From positions 1 through 34,861 of the forward strand of contig SVFL01000030.1 in assembly GCA_015056885.1 (NCBI GenBank): a stretch of DNA of 34,861 nt. The letters run 5' to 3'. This DNA comes from Lachnospiraceae bacterium. Lineage in GTDB: Bacteria; Bacillota; Clostridia; Lachnospirales; Lachnospiraceae. A model generated the notes under the pieces. That model was not told the DNA's origin, made no database searches, and saw nothing but the letters and a program-made list of their open reading frames with translations. Below are positions 22,489-30,633 of this stretch, one piece after another; position 1 is the first letter of the stretch; every line of letters starts with the position of its first letter. The position numbers were made by a program, and so were the translations under genes.

Positions 22489-24450
22489 ATGAAAATCACA
22501 TTGAAAGATGGCTCCGTAAAGGAGTACAGCGAAGCAAAAAGTATTTATGACATTGCGCTGGATATCAGCGAAGGTCTGGCAAGAGTGGCTTGCTGCGGTC
22601 TGGTAAACGGTGAGGTAAAGGATCTTAGAACCGTTTTGGACAGCGATTGCGAGCTTTCCATCTGCACTGCCAACGACAAGGAAGGTCTGGCTACCATTCG
22701 TCATACCACTGCTCATGTTATGGCTGAGGCCGTACAGAAGTTGTTCCCTGATGCTAAGGTGACCATTGGTCCCAGTATTGAAAACGGTTTTTATTATGAC
22801 TTTGACCATGCACCTTTTTCCAGAGAGGATTTGGATGCAATTGAAGCTGAGATGAAGAAGATTATCAAGGCCGGTGCAAAGCTTGAGAGATTTGTTCTTC
22901 CCAGAGAGGAAGCGATTAAGTTCATGGAGGAGAAGGGCGAGCCCTACAAGGTAGAGCTGATTCGCGATTTGCCTGAGGATGCTGAGATTTCTTTCTACAG
23001 TCAGGGCGATTTTGTAGACCTTTGTGCAGGACCTCACTTGATGAGCGTGAAGAATATTAAGGCATACAAGCTGACTTCTTCTTCCGGTGCATACTGGAGA
23101 GGTAAGTCTGAGAATGCAATGCTTCAGCGTATCTACGGTACTGCATTCAATAAGAAAGAGGAGTTGGAGGAGTATCTGGCTTATCTTGAGAATATCAAGA
23201 CTCGTGACCACAACAAGCTGGGTCGTGAGATGGGACTGTTTACCACCGTTGATGTAATCGGTCAGGGTCTGCCTCTCTTGATGCCTAAGGGTACCAAGAT
23301 GATTCAGACCATGCAGAGATGGATTGAGGATTTGGAGGAAGAGTGGGGCTATGTGCGCACCAAGACTCCTCTCATGGCTAAGAGTGATTTGTACAAGATT
23401 TCCGGACACTGGGATCATTACAAAGAAGGTATGTTTGTAATGGGTGATGAGGAGACCGATAAGGAAGTATTTGCTCTTCGTCCCATGACTTGTCCTTTCC
23501 AGTATTATGTATACAAGGCAGAGCAGCATTCCTATCGTGATTTGCCCATCCGTTACGGTGAGACTTCTACTCTTTTTAGAAATGAGGATTCCGGTGAGAT
23601 GCATGGTTTGACCCGTGTGCGCCAGTTTACTATTTCTGAGGGTCACTTAATCGTAAGACCCGATCAGATGGTAGAGGAGTTCAAGAACTGTCTGGCTTTG
23701 GCAAAGCACTGTCTGGAGACTTTGGGTGTAGGCGATGATGTGACTTATCGTCTGTCCAAGTGGGACCCTGAGAATCCCGACAAGTATATCGGCTCTGCAG
23801 AAGTGTGGGAAGAGACAGAGGGTCATATCCGCAATGTGCTGAATGAGCTTGAGATTCCTTTCTATGAGGGCGTTGGCGAGGCTGCTTTCTATGGCCCTAA
23901 GGTTGATATCCAGGCTAAGAATGTATACGGCAAGGAAGATACCATGATTACCATTCAGTGGGACGCTTTGCTGGCAGAGCAGTTTGACATGTACTATATC
24001 GACCAGAATGGTGACAAGGTTCGTCCTTATATTATCCACAGAACTTCCATGGGTTGCTACGAGAGAACTTTGGCATGGCTCATTGAGAAGTACGAGGGCA
24101 AGTTCCCTACATGGCTGTGTCCTGAGCAGGTTCGTATTCTTCCTATTTCTGAGAAGTTTGCAGACTATGCGGCTGAGGTGGAGAAGGAGCTGAAGAAGAA
24201 TGGCATTCTGGTAACTACCGATATGCGTTCTGAGAAAATCGGCTTTAAGATTCGTGAGGCACGTCTGGCAAAGGTTCCTTACATGCTGGTTGTGGGTCAG
24301 AAGGAAGCCGAAGAAGGTATGGTATCTGTAAGAAGCCGCTTTGCGGGCGATGAGGGCACCAAGCCTGTTAAGGAGTTTATCAACCAGATTTGCGAGGAAA
24401 TCCGCACCAAGGAAATCCGTAAAATTGAGGTTGTGGAAGAGTCCAAATAA
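22489..24450 (+). CDS. thrS: Threonyl-tRNA synthetase
   Basis: A 653-aa class II synthetase of normal length that charges tRNA-Thr. The start at 22489 (MKITLKDGSV) follows GGAGGTAGG. In order: TGS domain (1-60), editing and SAD domains with HTTAHVMAEAV (His72 and His76) and DLCAGPHL, the catalytic core with MTCPFQYYVY (zinc Cys) and the motif 2 region FRNEDSGEMHGLTRVRQF, motif 3 (IHRTSMGCYERTLAWLIE), and the anticodon-binding domain (about 545-653, PEQVRILPISEKF). Expression should rise when threonine-charged tRNA is scarce. Confidence 0.97.
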   Translation: MKITLKDGSVKEYSEAKSIYDIALDISEGLARVACCGLVNGEVKDLRTVLDSDCELSICTANDKEGLATIRHTTAHVMAEAVQKLFPDAKVTIGPSIENGFYYDFDHAPFSREDLDAIEAEMKKIIKAGAKLERFVLPREEAIKFMEEKGEPYKVELIRDLPEDAEISFYSQGDFVDLCAGPHLMSVKNIKAYKLTSSSGAYWRGKSENAMLQRIYGTAFNKKEELEEYLAYLENIKTRDHNKLGREMGLFTTVDVIGQGLPLLMPKGTKMIQTMQRWIEDLEEEWGYVRTKTPLMAKSDLYKISGHWDHYKEGMFVMGDEETDKEVFALRPMTCPFQYYVYKAEQHSYRDLPIRYGETSTLFRNEDSGEMHGLTRVRQFTISEGHLIVRPDQMVEEFKNCLALAKHCLETLGVGDDVTYRLSKWDPENPDKYIGSAEVWEETEGHIRNVLNELEIPFYEGVGEAAFYGPKVDIQAKNVYGKEDTMITIQWDALLAEQFDMYYIDQNGDKVRPYIIHRTSMGCYERTLAWLIEKYEGKFPTWLCPEQVRILPISEKFADYAAEVEKELKKNGILVTTDMRSEKIGFKIREARLAKVPYMLVVGQKEAEEGMVSVRSRFAGDEGTKPVKEFINQICEEIRTKEIRKIEVVEESK

Positions 24451-24463
24451 ATTCGAAAAAAAT

Positions 24464-24538
24464 TTGCATTAATGCAATATAAAATGGGAACACTACTTCT
24501 GTGCAGTTGTGATAGAAAATAGGTGAACTGTGCAGAAG
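24464..24538 (+). promoter_or_regulatory. Palindrome and hairpin in front of the DUF1540 gene
   Basis: TTGCATTAATGCAA (24464-24477) is a perfect palindrome after the thrS stop. Further on, CTTCTGTGCAGTT (24496-24508) pairs with AACTGTGCAGAAG (24526-24538) through 13 bp including two G-U pairs. The last bases of the second arm run into the AGGAGG ribosome binding site (24537-24542). The hairpin could therefore limit translation of the DUF1540 gene; that is inference. Confidence 0.4.
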
Positions 24539-24548
24539 GAGGTTTTTC

Positions 24549-24863
24549 ATGGCAGAATTGAAATGTGGTGTAGAGAATTGTACCTACAACAAGGAGCATC
24601 TTTGTAGTAAAGGTGATATCATGGTGGGCGGCAAGCATGCCGACAACTCTGATGATACCTGTTGTGAGAGCTTTATGGAGCGTAGAGACGGTGCGTTTAC
24701 CAGTTCCACCGCGCATCCCAGCAAGACCATCAGCATTGATTGCGAGGCTGTAAAATGTATCTACAACAGCAATTACAAGTGTGTGGCAGACCATGTAGAT
24801 ATCACCGGTAATGGTGCAGACAGCAGCAGAGAGACAAATTGTGCAACCTTTGCGGAGAGATAA
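24549..24863 (+). CDS. Double DUF1540 cysteine-rich protein
   Basis: A 104-aa protein made of two DUF1540 repeats. Repeat 1 has CGVENCTYNKEHLC and then CCESF (Cys6, Cys11, Cys19, Cys38). Repeat 2 has CEAVKCIYNSNYKC and then CATF. The four-Cys pattern in each suggests metal binding. No signal peptide. The function of DUF1540 is not established. The start follows AGGAGG by about 6 nt. Confidence 0.88.
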   Translation: MAELKCGVENCTYNKEHLCSKGDIMVGGKHADNSDDTCCESFMERRDGAFTSSTAHPSKTISIDCEAVKCIYNSNYKCVADHVDITGNGADSSRETNCATFAER

Positions 24864-24924
24864 GGATTGATAATGGAGGAGCCGGGGAGTTTTGGCTCCT
24901 TCTTACATAAAATAAAAAAACTTG

Positions 24925-24953
24925 TTGACAAACGGATTCACAAGTGTTATTCT
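24925..24953 (+). promoter_or_regulatory. Promoter of the infC-rpmI-rplT operon
   Basis: TTGACA at 24925-24930, a 17-bp spacer, and TATTCT at 24948-24953, opening the long leader in front of infC. Confidence 0.72.
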
Positions 24954-24959
24954 ATATAA

Positions 24960-25142
24960 GTGTGTGAGCGACAAAAACGCTGAAACACCTTTAAACAAGC
25001 AGAGTATCCACTCTCACCTTACGGCAATCGGGCTGGTAAGTGTTCAGATTTTTTCATATAAGAGACTTGTGCAATGAGTGATTATTGTATAGGAGTTATG
25101 TGTGAGTGATTTGAGTGGATAGTTATGCTATCCACTTTTTTG
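24960..25142 (+). promoter_or_regulatory. L20-type autoregulatory leader of infC-rpmI-rplT
   Basis: A leader of about 180 nt ending in a terminator (25115-25142: AGTGGATAG, TTATG, CTATCCACT, then a T-run). An upstream segment TATCCACTC (25005-25013) is perfectly complementary to GAGTGGATA (25113-25121), the terminator's own left arm. Two mutually exclusive folds therefore exist. In Firmicutes, L20 binding to a 23S-mimicking leader shifts this balance toward termination. The operon order matches that system; the L20 site itself was not mapped. Confidence 0.82.
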
Positions 25143-25199
25143 TGCAAAGAAGCACAGCAACCAAATATTTTTATTTCTTATGTATGGAGGTATACAGCC

Positions 25200-25706
25200 A
25201 TTAGCGATTTAATGATTAACGAACAAATTCGTGACAAGGAAGTACGAGTAATCGGCGAGAACGGCGAGCAGTTGGGAGTTATGTCTTCCAAGGAAGCTAT
25301 GCGACTTGCTGAGGAGGCAGAGCTTGATTTGGTGAAGATTGCACCTACCGCGCAGCCCCCTGTTTGCAGAATTGTAGACTATGGCAAGTACAAGTATGAG
25401 CAGATTCGCAGAGAGAAGGAAGCGAAGAAGAAGCAGAAGGTTGTTGAGGTGAAGGAGATTCGTCTGTCTCCCAATATCGATACCAATGACCTGAATACCA
25501 AAACGAACGCTGCCAGAAAGTTTTTGACCAAGGGTGACAGAGTAAAGATTACCCTTCGTTTCAGAGGTCGTGAGATGGCTCACATGAATAACAGCAAGCA
25601 TATTTTGGATGATTTTGCTGAGGCTTTGGCTGATGTAGCCGTTGTGGAGAAGGCTCCCAAGGTGGAAGGCAGAAGCATGACCATGTTCCTGGCACAGAAG
25701 AAGTAG
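25200..25706 (+). CDS. infC: Translation initiation factor IF-3, probable AUU start
   Basis: A 168-aa protein of normal IF-3 length. GGAGG (25186-25190) is ideally placed for ATT at 25200, giving M/I-SDLMINEQIRDKEVRVI; the ATG at 25212 would be 21 nt away and would trim the conserved N-terminus. An AUU start is a known IF-3 autoregulation device, since IF-3 rejects non-standard start codons. The N-domain (to about residue 75, PPVCRIVDYGKYKYE) and C-domain (KEIRLSPNIDTNDL, FRGREMAHMNN) are complete. It binds the 30S subunit. First gene of infC-rpmI-rplT. Confidence 0.94.
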   Translation: MSDLMINEQIRDKEVRVIGENGEQLGVMSSKEAMRLAEEAELDLVKIAPTAQPPVCRIVDYGKYKYEQIRREKEAKKKQKVVEVKEIRLSPNIDTNDLNTKTNAARKFLTKGDRVKITLRFRGREMAHMNNSKHILDDFAEALADVAVVEKAPKVEGRSMTMFLAQKK

Positions 25707-25823
25707 TCAGAACATAAGGATACGTGATGCAGGCGCCGGAGCGTAAGTTTCGTGTGCATCAAATAAAGCGGTGAGGACTTCGGCGATTGCCGTATATTCA
25801 ATATTATTTAGGAGGAAATAGTT

Positions 25824-26021
25824 ATGCCCAAAATGAAGACAAGCAAAGCAGCTGCTAAGCGTTTTAAAGCAACCGGTACCGGTAAGTTGAAGAGAGCAAA
25901 GGCTTACAAGAGCCATATCTTAACCAAGAAGAGCACTAAGAGAAAGCGTAATCTTAGAAAGCCCGCAATTACTGATGCAACTAACGTAAAGAACATGAAG
26001 AAGATTTTACCCTATTTATAA
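25824..26021 (+). CDS. rpmI: Ribosomal protein bL35
   Basis: A 65-aa basic protein of exactly family length ([20 protein letters not shown], then a Lys/Arg-rich tail with [17 protein letters not shown]). AGGAGGAAA precedes the start. The 117-nt gap from infC holds a TGATGCA/TGCATCA hairpin (25725-25761) and no gene. It is part of the large ribosomal subunit. Confidence 0.97.
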   Translation: MPKMKTSKAAAKRFKATGTGKLKRAKAYKSHILTKKSTKRKRNLRKPAITDATNVKNMKKILPYL

Positions 26022-26045
26022 TTCGGGCAAGGAGGAGAATAAGAC

Positions 26046-26402
26046 ATGGCAAGAATTAAAGGTGGCTTGAATGCCAAGAAGAGACATAATCGTGTATTGA
26101 AGCTTGCAAAGGGCTACAGAGGCGCAAGAAGCAAGCAGTATAGAATTGCAAAGCAGTCTGTTATGAGAGCACTTACCAGTTCTTATGCAGGACGTAAGGA
26201 GAGAAAGCGTCAGTTCAGACAGCTCTGGATTGCTCGTATCAACGCAGCAGCTAGAATGAACGGTCTTTCTTACAGCAAGTTTATGTATGGTTTGAAGTTG
26301 GCTGGTATTGAGATGAACAGAAAGATGCTGGCTGAGATGGCTGTTAACGATGCAGAGGGCTTCAAGACTCTTGCAGAGTTGGCTAAGAGCAAACTGGCTT
26401 AA
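26046..26402 (+). CDS. rplT: Ribosomal protein bL20
   Basis: A 118-aa protein, normal length, starting [20 protein letters not shown] with the family motifs [20 protein letters not shown] and [18 protein letters not shown]. It binds 23S rRNA early in 50S assembly and is the expected repressor acting on its operon leader. It lies 24 nt after rpmI with a GGAGG site. Confidence 0.97.
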   Translation: MARIKGGLNAKKRHNRVLKLAKGYRGARSKQYRIAKQSVMRALTSSYAGRKERKRQFRQLWIARINAAARMNGLSYSKFMYGLKLAGIEMNRKMLAEMAVNDAEGFKTLAELAKSKLA

Positions 26403-26421
26403 GTTTAAAATTATGATATTT

Positions 26422-26452
26422 ACTGCTATACCTTCGGGTGTAGCAGTTTTTT
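26422..26452 (+). terminator. Intrinsic terminator after rplT
   Basis: ACTGCTATACC (26422-26432) pairs with GGTGTAGCAGT (26437-26447) around TTCG, followed by TTTTTT. Confidence 0.9.
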
Positions 26453-26474
26453 CATTATAAAAAGGAGTGTTGAT

Positions 26475-27047
26475 ATGAAGAATCGAGGTAAATTGTGGAT
26501 GCTTTTTAAATCCATGTTCATACTTAGCGCTTGTGCCTTTGGCGGTGGATTTGTGGTTGTATCTCTTATGAAAAAGAAATTCGTGGAGGAACTTGGATGG
26601 TTGGAAGAGGATGAAATGATGGATATTACAGCTATTACGCAATCTACACCGGGGCCGATATTAGTGAATGCTTCAGTTGTTATCGGCTATCGTGTTGCCG
26701 GGATTGTAGGCGCGTTGGTGGCTGTTTGCGGAACAATTTTGCCACCCATGGTCATTATATCAATTATTTCTTTGTTCTATGAGAAGTTTCGGACTAATCC
26801 TTATATTGCTACAGCACTGCAGGTTATGCGTGCGGGAGTTGCTGCGGTAATTTTGGATGTGGTGTTGAATCTGGCAGCCGGTGTGTGCAAGACAAAGAGG
26901 GTTTTGTACATAGGGATGATGGCGGTGGCATTTGTCTGTGCTTATTTGTTCGATATCAGCGCTATGGTAATCATTTTTGTCTGTTTGGGAATTGGCATTT
27001 TGGATTTGGTATTTTCCTCAAAAGCTAGGAAAGGAGCAGCCGGATGA
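26475..27047 (+). CDS. Chromate transporter (ChrA) subunit 1
   Basis: A 190-aa single-domain ChrA-family membrane protein. It contains the family motifs FGGGFVVVSLMKKKFVEE and ITQSTPGPILVNASVVIGYR plus PPMVIISIISLFYEK, with about five hydrophobic segments. Half-length ChrA proteins work as pairs of antiparallel halves; the partner follows with a 4-nt overlap (ATGA). Substrate is named by family only; many clostridial members are untested. Confidence 0.88.
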   Translation: MKNRGKLWMLFKSMFILSACAFGGGFVVVSLMKKKFVEELGWLEEDEMMDITAITQSTPGPILVNASVVIGYRVAGIVGALVAVCGTILPPMVIISIISLFYEKFRTNPYIATALQVMRAGVAAVILDVVLNLAAGVCKTKRVLYIGMMAVAFVCAYLFDISAMVIIFVCLGIGILDLVFSSKARKGAAG

Positions 27048-27619
27048 TGTTATGGGTATTGTTTTGGGCTTTTTTGCAGGTTGGTCTTTTTAGTGTAGGT
27101 GGCGGTTATGCAGCCATACCTCTGATTCAGGAACAGGTTGTGGAGAATTATGAGATTATGACCATGGAGGAGTTTTCGGATTTGATTACGGTAGCAGAGA
27201 TGACTCCGGGGCCGATTGCCATTAATTCAGCGACTTTTGTAGGAATGAGAGTGGCTGGACCTTGGGGAGCACTTGTATGTACTATTGGCTGTATTATTCC
27301 TTCTATTTTGATTAGTTTGTTATTGGCTCATTTTTACTATAAATATCGCAATATTAGTGGTGTGCAGACGGTGCTGGCAGCTATGCGCCCGGCGGTTGTA
27401 GCACTTATTGGTTCAGCGGGTCTTTCTATTTTGATGTTGGGAATTTTCCATACGGATTTATTCTCTGCTTCATTGGAAGATATGCGGTATGTAGAAGTGG
27501 GGATTTTTGCAGTAGCGTTATTTGTTTTGCGAAAATATAAAGTGAATGCCATTTATATTATTCTGGGGAGTGGTGTTGTGGGGACGGCCATATATGCTAT
27601 AATGGGGATGGTAGCGTAA
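27044..27619 (+). CDS. Chromate transporter (ChrA) subunit 2
   Basis: A 191-aa ChrA half, homologous to the preceding one: SVGGGYAAIPLIQEQVVENY, VAEMTPGPIAINSATFVGMR and PSILISLLLAHFYYKYR. The start overlaps the upstream stop by 4 nt, so the two are coupled and probably form a heterodimer. No chromate regulator is present. It ends 20 nt before the CapA-like gene, so these may be co-transcribed. Confidence 0.88.
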   Translation: MMLWVLFWAFLQVGLFSVGGGYAAIPLIQEQVVENYEIMTMEEFSDLITVAEMTPGPIAINSATFVGMRVAGPWGALVCTIGCIIPSILISLLLAHFYYKYRNISGVQTVLAAMRPAVVALIGSAGLSILMLGIFHTDLFSASLEDMRYVEVGIFAVALFVLRKYKVNAIYIILGSGVVGTAIYAIMGMVA

Positions 27620-27639
27620 ATGGATACAGAGGTAATGAA

Positions 27640-28929
27640 ATGAGGCAGATAAGCTGGCGTAAAAATAAAATAATGGTACTTTTATTGATGGCGTGTGTGT
27701 TTGCGGCCGGTTGTGGTAATGACGCAGGGCAAATACAGGAGAAAGTGTCTTTGACGGATGCGAGTAGTTCGGAGACAGAGCTGATATCCATGTCTTCTGA
27801 GGTTGATGAGGCTGTGGCTGAGACGATTGTATGGGAGGATGAATCAATTTTAACCGAGGAAGAGTCGTTGGAAGATTTGGTCTATTCACCACCCACAGTG
27901 TCACTTGTGATGGTGGGAGACATTCTGTTACATACTCCTTTGGCAGAGAGTGGGCTTAGGGAGGATGGAAGTTATGATTTTACGGCTGTTTTTGCCAATA
28001 CGAAGGATGTGATTCAAGAGGCAGATCTGGCGTTGGTGAATCAGGAGGTTATTATCGGTGGCGTAGAATTGGGGGTCAGCGGTTATCCTGCCTTTAATGC
28101 GCCATATGAGCTTGGAGATGCCTTGGTGGATGCCGGGTTTGATGTGGTTTGTCATGCCACCAATCATACCTTGGATAAGGGCAAAAAAGGCGCTGTGCGC
28201 TGTTTGGAATTCTGGAAGTTGAATTATCCGGAAGTAGCGGTGTTGGGTATTAATGAAACAGCAGAAGAACAGGATGAAATTTATATTTATGAGCAGGATG
28301 ACATTCGGATTGCTATTTTGAATTATACTTATGGAACAAATGGGATTCCGCTGCCGGAGGACATGCCCTATGTGGTGAATCTTTTGGAGGAGGAACGAGT
28401 GGTGGCAGATTTGCAGAGGGCAGAGGAGTTGGCAGATTTTACCATCGTCTGTCCTCATTGGGGAACGGAGTATTTGCTGGGAACTGATTCATGGCAGCAA
28501 AAATGGACAGAAATTTTCCTGAAAAACGGAGTCGATTTGGTGCTAGGGACTCATCCCCATGTGATAGAGCCTGTGGAGTGGGTATATGACGAGACTACCG
28601 GGAAGGAAATGTTAGTATATTATTCCCTTGGTAACTTTGTAAATTGGACGTCGGGGCGTGGAGCCGGAGTTGCCAACCGTATGGTAGGCGGGATGGCGGA
28701 GATTACTCTTGAGAAGTTGGAGGACGGAACTGTTTCTGTTGCTGATTATGGAGTGACTGCGCTGGTGTGTCATGTGACGGACGGGCAGGATGGTGTTACG
28801 GTTTATCCTTTGGCTGATTACACGGATGAGTTGGGGCAACAGAATCAGATAGTGGATCAGGATGGGAATTTTTCAAGAGAGTATTGCGTGGGCTTGTGCA
28901 ATGAAGTGTGGGGAGAATTGTGGGAGTAA
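27640..28929 (+). CDS. CapA-family lipoprotein (metallophosphatase-like)
   Basis: A 429-aa protein. The signal (MRQISWRKNKIMVLLLMACV) ends FAAGC, with lipidated Cys25. An acidic spacer (about 30-85) precedes the CapA fold (about 86-400), related to calcineurin-like phosphoesterases. Metal motifs are VMVGDILLH, ALVNQEV, CHATNHTLDKG, IVCPHWGTEY and LGTHPHVIEPVEW. CapA homologs act in poly-gamma-glutamate synthesis, but no capBC genes are here and most orphan members have unknown substrates. It is expected outside the membrane. Confidence 0.88.
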   Translation: MRQISWRKNKIMVLLLMACVFAAGCGNDAGQIQEKVSLTDASSSETELISMSSEVDEAVAETIVWEDESILTEEESLEDLVYSPPTVSLVMVGDILLHTPLAESGLREDGSYDFTAVFANTKDVIQEADLALVNQEVIIGGVELGVSGYPAFNAPYELGDALVDAGFDVVCHATNHTLDKGKKGAVRCLEFWKLNYPEVAVLGINETAEEQDEIYIYEQDDIRIAILNYTYGTNGIPLPEDMPYVVNLLEEERVVADLQRAEELADFTIVCPHWGTEYLLGTDSWQQKWTEIFLKNGVDLVLGTHPHVIEPVEWVYDETTGKEMLVYYSLGNFVNWTSGRGAGVANRMVGGMAEITLEKLEDGTVSVADYGVTALVCHVTDGQDGVTVYPLADYTDELGQQNQIVDQDGNFSREYCVGLCNEVWGELWE

Positions 28930-28994
28930 TAGCAAATAGGATTTTTATAAATTTAGTGGTAAAATGAGAAAAACTGTAGTATAATATACTACAT

Positions 28995-29065
28995 GCAGAT
29001 GTAGTTCATCGGTAGAACATCAGCTTCCCAAGCTGAGGAGGCGGGTTCAATTCCCGTCATCTGCT
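28995..29065 (+). tRNA. tRNA-Gly (anticodon CCC)
   Basis: A 71-nt cloverleaf: acceptor GCAGATG/CATCTGC, D-arm GTTC/GAAC, anticodon stem TCAGC/GCTGA with loop TTCCCAA (anticodon CCC), and T-loop TTCAATT. The CCA end is not encoded (CTA follows). A TATAAT at 28980-28985 lies just upstream. Confidence 0.95.
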
Positions 29066-29069
29066 CTAC

Positions 29070-29108
29070 AAAAGAGGTGTTGCCTGCAGGCGGCGCCTCT
29101 TTTGTTTG
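29070..29108 (+). terminator. Intrinsic terminator after tRNA-Gly
   Basis: AAAAGAGGTGTTGCC pairs with GGCGGCGCCTCTTTT (with G-U pairs) around TGCA, ending in a T-rich run. Confidence 0.8.
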
Positions 29109-29211
29109 GAAGAAATTTTAAAATTGTTGTGTATATTATTTTGAAAAGCCGGCAATATTAATCTCGTAGCCAAGATGTGGCTTACAAATCCGAGGTGCGG
29201 AGGCGCGAGAT

Positions 29212-30288
29212 ATGAATAAGAAGCTCCCTGATATGAAATTGTCCTTTCGTTGGTATGGGCAGGATGATAAGGTTCCTTTGAAGTATATTGCACAGATTCC
29301 CGGTATGAATGCGATTGTCACTGCGGTATATGATGTGCCTGTGGGAGAGGTGTGGCCCAGAGAAAGTATTGCAAAGCTGAAACGCGAGGTGGAGGCGGCA
29401 GGGCTTGCCTTTGAGGTGATTGAGAGTATCCCGGTGCATGAGGATATCAAGATGGGTGCGCCTGCGAGAGAACTTTATATTGCTAATTATTGTGAGAATA
29501 TCAGGCGTGTAGCTGAGGCCGGAATCAAGTGCATCTGTTATAATTTTATGCCGGTGTTTGACTGGACCAGAACAGAGACAGCCCATGTGTTGCCGGATGG
29601 TTCCACTACTCTTGCCTATTACGAAGAGCAGGTGGATGCGGTGAATCCTTTGGACAGTGAGAGTGATTTGACTTTGCCAGGCTGGGATGCAAGTTATTCC
29701 AGAGCAGAGCTTCGTGATATTGTAGCCCGGTATCAGCAGATTGATGAGGAGAAACTTTGGGAAAATCTGACTTATTTTCTCAAACAGATTATTCCTGTTG
29801 CTGTGGAGTGTGGTGTAAACATGGCAATTCATGAAGATGATCCGTGTTTTAGTATCTTTGGATTGCCCCGTATCATTACTAATGAAAAGAATCTGGATCG
29901 TTTCCTTCAGATTGTGGATGTGCCCAATAACGGCATTACTTTGTGTACCGGTTCTCTTGGTTGTTCCGGGGATAACGATGTGGTAAAAATGGCCGGGAAA
30001 TATGCTGCTATGGGACGAATTCATTTTGTGCATATGCGAAATGTGGCGCTGCTTCCCAATGGTTTTGAGGAGAGAGCTCATCTGTCTGCCTGTGGTACTC
30101 TGGATATGTATGCTATTATGAAGGCGTTGTACGACAATGGATTCAACGGTTATATCCGCCCGGATCATGGCCGTATGATTTGGGGAGAGAGCGGAAGACC
30201 CGGTTATGGTTTGTACGACAGGGCTCTTGGTGCAACCTATCTGAATGGACTCTGGGAGGCAATTGACAAGCAGGCCCGTCAATTATAA
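29212..30288 (+). CDS. uxuA: Mannonate dehydratase
   Basis: A 358-aa enzyme of normal length that dehydrates D-mannonate to 2-keto-3-deoxygluconate in glucuronate breakdown. Family stretches include [84 protein letters not shown] and [13 protein letters not shown]. The His, Cys and Asp in these motifs match the metal site of this TIM-barrel family. No uxaC, uxuB or kdg genes are adjacent, so it is an isolated copy. Confidence 0.94.
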   Translation: MNKKLPDMKLSFRWYGQDDKVPLKYIAQIPGMNAIVTAVYDVPVGEVWPRESIAKLKREVEAAGLAFEVIESIPVHEDIKMGAPARELYIANYCENIRRVAEAGIKCICYNFMPVFDWTRTETAHVLPDGSTTLAYYEEQVDAVNPLDSESDLTLPGWDASYSRAELRDIVARYQQIDEEKLWENLTYFLKQIIPVAVECGVNMAIHEDDPCFSIFGLPRIITNEKNLDRFLQIVDVPNNGITLCTGSLGCSGDNDVVKMAGKYAAMGRIHFVHMRNVALLPNGFEERAHLSACGTLDMYAIMKALYDNGFNGYIRPDHGRMIWGESGRPGYGLYDRALGATYLNGLWEAIDKQARQL

Positions 30289-30314
30289 AATTTTCAAAAA
30301 ATTGGCAGGATGTA

Positions 30315-30343
30315 TTGACTTTTTGAGTTAAGATAATTATACT
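30315..30343 (+). promoter_or_regulatory. Promoter upstream of tRNA-Asn
   Basis: TTGACT at 30315-30320, a 17-bp spacer, and TATACT at 30338-30343. This would make a precursor with a 5' leader of about 95 nt containing the nested hairpin. Confidence 0.65.
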
Positions 30344-30374
30344 TTAGTTTGTGGTTGCAAAGTAATTTGCATTG

Positions 30375-30434
30375 ACTGCGTAATATTTTGTATATGTTGT
30401 GAAGAAGCGAAGCTTCTTCTATAGATTACGCAGT
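30375..30434 (+). repeat. Nested inverted repeat in the tRNA-Asn leader
   Basis: The outer arms ACTGCGTAAT (30375-30384) and ATTACGCAGT (30425-30434) are perfect complements. Inside them GAAGAAGC (30401-30408) pairs with GCTTCTTC (30412-30419) around GAA. No T-run follows, so it is not a classical terminator. Confidence 0.6.
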
Positions 30435-30443
30435 AATCTATTT

Positions 30444-30515
30444 TCCTCGATAGCTCAATGGTAGAGCACTCGGCTGTTAACCGAGTTGTTGTAGGTTCGA
30501 GCCCTACTCGGGGAG
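30444..30515 (+). tRNA. tRNA-Asn (anticodon GTT)
   Basis: A 72-nt cloverleaf: acceptor TCCTCGA/TCGGGGA, D-arm GCTC/GAGC, anticodon stem CTCGG/CCGAG with loop CTGTTAA (GTT), T-arm GTAGG/CCTAC, discriminator G. CCA is not encoded. Confidence 0.96.
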
Positions 30516-30520
30516 CGTTC

Positions 30521-30545
30521 GGGGAGCCGTAAGGCTCCCCTTTTT
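30521..30545 (+). terminator. Intrinsic terminator after tRNA-Asn
   Basis: GGGGAGCC and GGCTCCCC form a perfect 8-bp stem around GTAA, followed by TTTTT. Confidence 0.92.
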
Positions 30546-30633
30546 CGTAGGCAAAATTTTCAGACAGAAATCATGAGCCGGATTCGTGTCGGTAAGCGGA
30601 ATTCTTGGCCAAAATTAAAATTGGAGGTTATAT

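Noticed and set aside
22468..23646. Long minus-strand open frame (392 aa) opposite thrS
   Set aside because: It is the complement of a certain synthetase gene, with low-complexity composition and no start signal.
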